Below, in pieces: positions 6,320 to 9,957 of a stretch of 9,957 nucleotides of DNA. Origin of the DNA: Bacillota bacterium (GTDB taxonomy: Bacteria > Bacillota > Clostridia > Clostridiales > Clostridiaceae); NCBI GenBank assembly GCA_030706065.1, contig JAUZPH010000101.1:1-9957 (forward strand). The letters run 5' to 3'. The notes under the pieces are model-generated. The model was not told where the DNA came from and did not search any database. It was given only the letters and a program-made list of their open reading frames with translations. Made by a program: the position numbers and the translations under genes. Every line of letters starts with the position of its first letter. The stretch's first letter is position 1.

Positions 6320-7327
6320 ATGGGAAAAATAATGTTGGAAGTAAATAAGTTAAATACAAAATATATAACGAGGCAGAAAGAGAATGTCTATGCAGTGAAC
6401 GATGTTTCCATCTGTATAGAAGAGGGAAAGTCTCTCGGAATAGCTGGCGAATCCGGCTGCGGCAAATCAACACTGGCGCTGAGCCTCATGGGCTACTATT
6501 TCGCACCGCTTCATTATATAAGCGGAGATATCATCATTGATGGCAGGAACATCTCCCAGATGAAACCGGATGATGTACGCAGGCAGATACTGGGGAGTGA
6601 GATTGCCTATATTCCGCAGGCAGCCATGAATGCGCTGAATCCGACCCAAAAGATAATAAGCCTCATCGAGGATGTTATCCATGCCCACCACACAAAGTAT
6701 CCGAGAGAGGAAATCTATAGACTTGCCAAAGAAAGATTTGAGCTTTTAGGACTGCCCGTTGAGGTATTGCAAAAGCATGCGGTAGAATTGTCCGGCGGTA
6801 TGAAACAGCGTACAGTTATTGCTATTTCCACTATCCTTTCGCCAAAGGTATTGATTGCGGATGAACCCTCATCGGCACTGGATGTTACCTCTCAGAAGAT
6901 GGTAATCAAGATGCTGAAGGGCCTCATGGAAAAAGGTCTCATCAAATCCATGATCTTTATTACCCACGAACTTCCTCTGCTCTACAACGTAACCGATGAT
7001 ATCATGGTCATGTATGCAGGTCAGATTGTAGAAAAGGGAAATGCCAGGGAAATGGTGTTCGATCCAGTTCATCCGTACTCTCACGGCCTGATGGGATCAA
7101 TCATAGTCCCTGAAACAGGCATTAAAGGCAATAAACTTGCCGTAATCCCCGGAACTCCCCCAAATTTGAAGAATCCCCCGGAGGGCTGCAGATTTGCTGA
7201 ACGCTGCAAATATGCAAGCCATGAATGCAGGATTCAGATAGTCGAAGAAAAGCAATTCGGCAACGGAAGAATGTACCGCTGCCGCAAGTCAGTTGAGGAG
7301 CTTAAGGAGGTTTATGCAGATGAGTGA
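6320..7327 (+). CDS. ABC transporter ATP-binding protein, OppD/DppD-like
   Basis: One of the paired ATPases driving import, 335 residues, full length for OppD. Motifs are Walker A GESGCGKS (43-50), Q-loop Gln100 (AYIPQ), signature LSGGMKQR (157-164), Walker B VLIADE (177-182), D-loop SALD, and switch His216 (ITHEL). The C-terminal oligo_HPY region begins at [10 protein letters not shown] (251-260). It carries the PGTPPNL motif and four cysteines (290, 296, 303 and 321) in the arrangement that in some OppD/DppD proteins binds a 4Fe-4S cluster; cluster binding here is inferred. The ribosome site AAGGAG (6308-6313) lies six bases before ATG and overlaps the upstream stop. The gene overlaps the next ATPase by 8 nt. 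All catalytic residues look intact. Confidence 0.95.
   Translation: MGKIMLEVNKLNTKYITRQKENVYAVNDVSICIEEGKSLGIAGESGCGKSTLALSLMGYYFAPLHYISGDIIIDGRNISQMKPDDVRRQILGSEIAYIPQAAMNALNPTQKIISLIEDVIHAHHTKYPREEIYRLAKERFELLGLPVEVLQKHAVELSGGMKQRTVIAISTILSPKVLIADEPSSALDVTSQKMVIKMLKGLMEKGLIKSMIFITHELPLLYNVTDDIMVMYAGQIVEKGNAREMVFDPVHPYSHGLMGSIIVPETGIKGNKLAVIPGTPPNLKNPPEGCRFAERCKYASHECRIQIVEEKQFGNGRMYRCRKSVEELKEVYADE
7304..7310 (+). promoter_or_regulatory. ribosome binding site deciding the start of the second ATPase
   Basis: AAGGAGG lies inside the 3' end of the OppD-like gene. It is nine bases before ATG 7320 but only three before ATG 7314. An in-frame TTG at 7293 lies upstream of it and has no comparable site. 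ATG 7320 is therefore chosen, giving an 8-nt overlap with the upstream gene. Confidence 0.65.
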
Positions 7328-8138
7328 TGAAAAGAAGGTTCCCTGCCTCAATGGAAAAGGCCTTACCAAGATATACGGAGCCAATAAAACCAGAACTGTG
7401 GCTGTAGATAAGGTGGATTTTGAATTTAACAAGGGTGAGGTAATTTCCATCGTAGGCGAGAGCGGAAGCGGTAAAACCACTTTATCCAAGATGCTGCTCG
7501 GACTTACAAGTGTAACTGAAGGCGAGATTTACTTTGAAGGAAAGAAAAGAGATATATCCTCTCGAAAAAAGAGAGCGGAATACTGGAAGGGCATTCAGGC
7601 TGTATTTCAGGATCCCTTCGCTTCTTATAATATGTTTTACAAGATAGATTCTGTACTTCTGGATTGCATCAATATGAGAGGCGGAAAACATCTTTCCAAG
7701 GAGAAAAAACTTGAACTCATGACGGAGGCCTGCAGCTTTGTAAACCTGAAGTTTGCAGAGCTTACCAACAAATATCCCTTCGAATTATCCGGAGGACAGA
7801 TGCAGCGCCTCATGATTGCTAGAATCTTTCTGTTGAAACCACAAATTCTTATTGCGGATGAACCTACCTCCATGGTGGATGCATGTTCAAGGGCAACCAT
7901 ACTGGATATGCTCTTAAAATTAAGGGATGAGAACAATATGACAATTGTCTTCATCACCCATGATATCGGCTTGGCCTATTACGTTTCCGATGTTGTATAT
8001 ATAATGGAGCATGGGAAGATTGTGGAACACGGCAGTGCTGATGAAGTTATATTGAACCCGAAGGCAGATTATACAAAAAGGCTTATAAGCGATGTGCCAA
8101 AAATCTATGAACCCTGGGATTTGTCAACAGTGGGATGA
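7320..8138 (+). CDS. ABC transporter ATP-binding protein, OppF/DppF-like
   Basis: The second ATPase of the importer, 272 residues, shorter than classical OppF (about 310-330). Motifs are Walker A GESGSGKT (46-53), Q-loop VFQDPFAS (Gln97), signature LSGGQMQR (156-163), Walker B ILIADE (176-181) and switch His214 in FITHDI. The D-loop reads SMVDACSR instead of the common SALDVSVQ. I associate a SMxD D-loop with the oligosaccharide-transporting branch of the Opp family, which supports a sugar role but does not prove it. The C-terminal tail is abbreviated, ending soon after a [10 protein letters not shown] segment, and lacks the cysteine motif of its OppD partner. It is the last gene of the transporter, followed by a strong terminator 12 bp after its stop. 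Confidence 0.94.
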   Translation: MSDEKKVPCLNGKGLTKIYGANKTRTVAVDKVDFEFNKGEVISIVGESGSGKTTLSKMLLGLTSVTEGEIYFEGKKRDISSRKKRAEYWKGIQAVFQDPFASYNMFYKIDSVLLDCINMRGGKHLSKEKKLELMTEACSFVNLKFAELTNKYPFELSGGQMQRLMIARIFLLKPQILIADEPTSMVDACSRATILDMLLKLRDENNMTIVFITHDIGLAYYVSDVVYIMEHGKIVEHGSADEVILNPKADYTKRLISDVPKIYEPWDLSTVG

Positions 8139-8150
8139 TAAAATCCATGC

Positions 8151-8188
8151 CAAGCGCGCATTTCATGTCGAAATGTGCGCTTGTTTTT
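8151..8188 (+). terminator. strong intrinsic terminator ending the transporter operon
   Basis: A 14-bp stem (8151-8164 with 8170-8183) pairs CAAGCGCGCATTTC with GAAATGTGCGCTTG, with a single G-T pair. It encloses a five-base loop ATGTC and is followed by TTTTT (8184-8188). Confidence 0.9.
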
Positions 8189-8240
8189 ATGGACTCTGCT
8201 GTATGCCATTATAGGTTTTCAAAGTAATGTACTACTAATA

Positions 8241-8268
8241 TTGACAATTTTAGAGTACATGATATATT
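8241..8268 (+). promoter_or_regulatory. sigma-A-type promoter P1 for the membrane glycosyltransferase-like gene
   Basis: A consensus -35 TTGACA (8241-8246) is separated by 16 bp from a near-consensus -10 TATATT (8263-8268). It lies after the transporter terminator and about 145 bp before the next start codon. Confidence 0.6.
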
Positions 8269-8296
8269 GATATGAATATACATGAAATGATATAAT
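8267..8296 (+). promoter_or_regulatory. sigma-A-type promoter P2, overlapping P1
   Basis: TTGATA (8267-8272) and a perfect TATAAT (8291-8296) are 18 bp apart. The -35 box shares its first two bases with the -10 box of P1, so the two promoters cannot both be occupied at once. The untranslated leader from here is about 110 nt. It contains only a weak ATTACA/TGTAAT inverted repeat (8366-8384). Confidence 0.5.
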
Positions 8297-8414
8297 TGTA
8301 TAACAAATAGTTTAAATATGCAGAATATTAACAAATCGGATAACTTTGTGTCGTAACCAAGAACTATTACAAGTAAAATGTAATTTGTTGAGGATTGGGG
8401 AAAGGTATCAGAAT

Positions 8415-9914
8415 ATGAAGATAAATAAACATCTGAACAAAACTCGGATAACAATATTACTGGTATGTTTATTTTTTGCCTTTCTGATAGGGAAGGCATT
8501 ATTCGTCCGGCCATTTATCGGTATGGCCGATAATGGTGACTTCTTTAGAGAAATGAATAATTCAGGGCTTTATTACTTAACGGATAATTTTAATGACAGA
8601 CATTTCGGTTACTTCAACAGACTGTATGGAATAAGACAATACAGAGTTGATAATGGTACAATAATTATTACGTCTGTTTCCTTTCTCATAAGGATAGCAG
8701 TAGCAGTAAATAAGATTTTTATAAGCAGTTCAATCTTCGATATCAGAATCCTGGCAGCAATATACTTTTTGTTGTTTATCTTCGCCTTCTACAGCATCAT
8801 ATCGGACATTTCCAGGCTTATAAAACTTCCGGTAATTATTACAGCAGTATCAGCCATAGTAATATTTGGCGACATAGGATATATGGCATATTTTAATTCT
8901 TTTTACGGAGAGCCGGCTTCCTTTGTATTCTTTTTCCTATTGCTTGCCTTCCTGTTGAGGCTTCTCGGTAAACAAAGGCTCACAATTATAAACCTCTTGG
9001 GTTTCTTATTCTCTGCATTGATCTTTGTTACAGCAAAGCAGCAAAATGCACCTGTGACGGTAGTTATACTGATATTGTCCATCAGATTGTCAGCACTTAG
9101 GAAGGACAAGCTATGGAGATTGGTCATACTTTGCTTTTCAGTAATCATAATAGGCTCTTCAGCCTTTGTTTATTTTTCAACTTCCAAAGATATTGCCCAT
9201 ATAAACCAATATCATTCATTGACAAGAGGCGTTTTGGAGAATTCCGCGGATATTCAGAAGGATACGGAAGAAGTAGGGCTAGACAGCAAGTATTCAATGC
9301 TGCAGGGAACCACTTATTATGACAGATACTCTTTGGAAGCGCCTGAGTCGGACCAGATGAATGATGAGTTTTACTCAAAGTATGGTATTCCGTCAATAAT
9401 GAGGTATTACCTTAATCATCCTGACAGGCTGAACGAAAAGCTGAATATTGCGGCGAAGAACAGTTTTACCATAAGGCCGGAGGTCCTGGGGAACTTTGAA
9501 AAATCCGAAGGAAAGTCCTACGTCAGCAAGGCTTCAACATTCTCTCTCTGGAGTACAATGAAGGAGAAAATATTTCCACATAGCTTTAAATTTATATTGT
9601 TGTTTTATTTCATTTACTTCGGAGGCTTGTCAAAGCTATATATTGATAATTACAAAAGAAGGGATACAAGAGCCATGATAAGGCTGGAGGCCTTCGGGGC
9701 TGTTGCCCTTATGGGAATGATGCAATTTGGAATATCCTCTATCGGAGCAGGGGATGCAGATCTTGCGAAGCACCTGTTCCTGTTCAATGTATGTTATGAT
9801 TTCATGTTTTTATCTGAACTGGTCTTTATAGAAGATTTTATATACTCGAAGCTGAGGCTTAAAGAAAGAGTGGGTGAGATAATATGGAAACAAAAAAGGT
9901 TGATATCTGGGTGA
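8415..9914 (+). CDS. polytopic membrane protein, putative GT-C/WsfD-like glycan glycosyltransferase
   Basis: The 499-residue protein has about ten hydrophobic helices: near 12-33, 85-103, 112-130, 138-160, 166-184, 190-208, 212-226, 233-254, 390-408 and 456-473. A long probable extracytoplasmic loop lies at 255-388. Just after helix 1 is GMADNGDFFREMN (36-48). An acidic residue in the first outside loop is usual for GT-C glycosyltransferases that use lipid-linked sugars. Two other striking segments are YFNSFYGEPASF (159-170) and AGDADLAKHLFLFN (445-458). The set reminds me of the family annotated as hexose transferase WsfD, involved in surface glycan synthesis, but this is from memory and not secure. 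ATG 8415 is preferred over upstream TTG 8346 because it follows AAAGG by nine bases and starts directly with a basic-then-hydrophobic N-terminus. It overlaps the next gene. Confidence 0.75.
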   Translation: MKINKHLNKTRITILLVCLFFAFLIGKALFVRPFIGMADNGDFFREMNNSGLYYLTDNFNDRHFGYFNRLYGIRQYRVDNGTIIITSVSFLIRIAVAVNKIFISSSIFDIRILAAIYFLLFIFAFYSIISDISRLIKLPVIITAVSAIVIFGDIGYMAYFNSFYGEPASFVFFFLLLAFLLRLLGKQRLTIINLLGFLFSALIFVTAKQQNAPVTVVILILSIRLSALRKDKLWRLVILCFSVIIIGSSAFVYFSTSKDIAHINQYHSLTRGVLENSADIQKDTEEVGLDSKYSMLQGTTYYDRYSLEAPESDQMNDEFYSKYGIPSIMRYYLNHPDRLNEKLNIAAKNSFTIRPEVLGNFEKSEGKSYVSKASTFSLWSTMKEKIFPHSFKFILLFYFIYFGGLSKLYIDNYKRRDTRAMIRLEAFGAVALMGMMQFGISSIGAGDADLAKHLFLFNVCYDFMFLSELVFIEDFIYSKLRLKERVGEIIWKQKRLISG

Positions 9915-9957
9915 TAATGCTTATCATCCTAATGTACTGCCTTATAACGTTTTTTAA
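9884..9957 (+). CDS. N-terminus of a second membrane protein (3' truncated by window end)
   Basis: An open frame starts at ATG 9884 and is still open at the last base. The 24 complete codons give METKKVDIW followed by a strongly hydrophobic stretch (VIMLIILMYCLITFF), i.e. a short basic cytosolic tail and a first membrane helix. GGTGA (9873-9877) lies six bases upstream. The gene begins inside the last 31 nt of the upstream gene, in a different frame, indicating translational coupling. A GTG at 9911, in frame and overlapping the upstream TGA by four bases, is a less likely start because no good ribosome site precedes it. It is probably another envelope or glycan gene, but nothing specific can be read from this fragment. 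Confidence 0.6.
   Translation, partial: METKKVDIWVIMLIILMYCLITFF

Noticed and set aside
8366..8384. ATTACA/TGTAAT inverted repeat in the leader of the glycosyltransferase-like gene.
   Set aside because: Six AT-rich base pairs around a seven-base loop are too weak to call a regulatory structure.

Overview
The window comes from a low-to-moderate-GC Firmicute, most likely a clostridium. The signs are strong AGGAGG-type ribosome sites, AT-rich gaps with U-tailed terminators, a GTG/TTG/ATG start repertoire, and a lipoprotein with a Thr/Pro-rich linker. A relative of the cellulolytic Ruminiclostridium/Acetivibrio group would fit, but that is inference. All supported genes are on the + strand.

Region 1 (1-547) is the 3' part of a MacB/LolD/SalX-type ABC ATPase followed by a terminator. 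Region 2 (652-1743) is a cytosolic protein with the two-domain layout of carbohydrate esterase family 2 (jelly roll plus SGNH hydrolase). It keeps the nucleophile position but appears to lack the catalytic His and the block III Asn.

Region 3 (1858-8138) is a complete Opp/Dpp-class importer: a family-5 lipoprotein binding protein, two permeases and two ATPases. The binding-protein gene is separated from the permease genes by 339 bp. That gap holds a long imperfect hairpin, an intrinsic terminator, a decaying 44-45 bp tandem repeat and a perfect 11-bp-arm palindrome, ending in a TTG-started permease gene. The four membrane and ATPase genes are tightly coupled (gaps of 12 and 10 bp, then an 8-nt overlap) and end at a strong terminator. 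Several features resemble the oligosaccharide branch of the Opp family as I know it: the aromatic N-terminus of the mature binding protein, the SMVD D-loop in the second ATPase, the neighbouring CE2-like gene and a near-cre site upstream of the binding protein. Import of a beta-linked or decorated oligosaccharide is therefore a reasonable hypothesis, but peptide transport is not excluded.

Region 4 (8189-9957) begins with two overlapping sigma-A-type promoters. These drive a polytopic membrane protein with GT-C-like features (possibly WsfD-like, for surface glycan synthesis) and the start of a second membrane protein that runs off the window.

No RNA gene, CRISPR array, intact insertion sequence or tRNA was seen. 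The most interesting items are the active-site-degenerate CE2-like protein, the roughly 110-residue extra extracytoplasmic domain in the OppC-like permease, and the layered regulatory DNA/RNA between the binding protein and its permeases.
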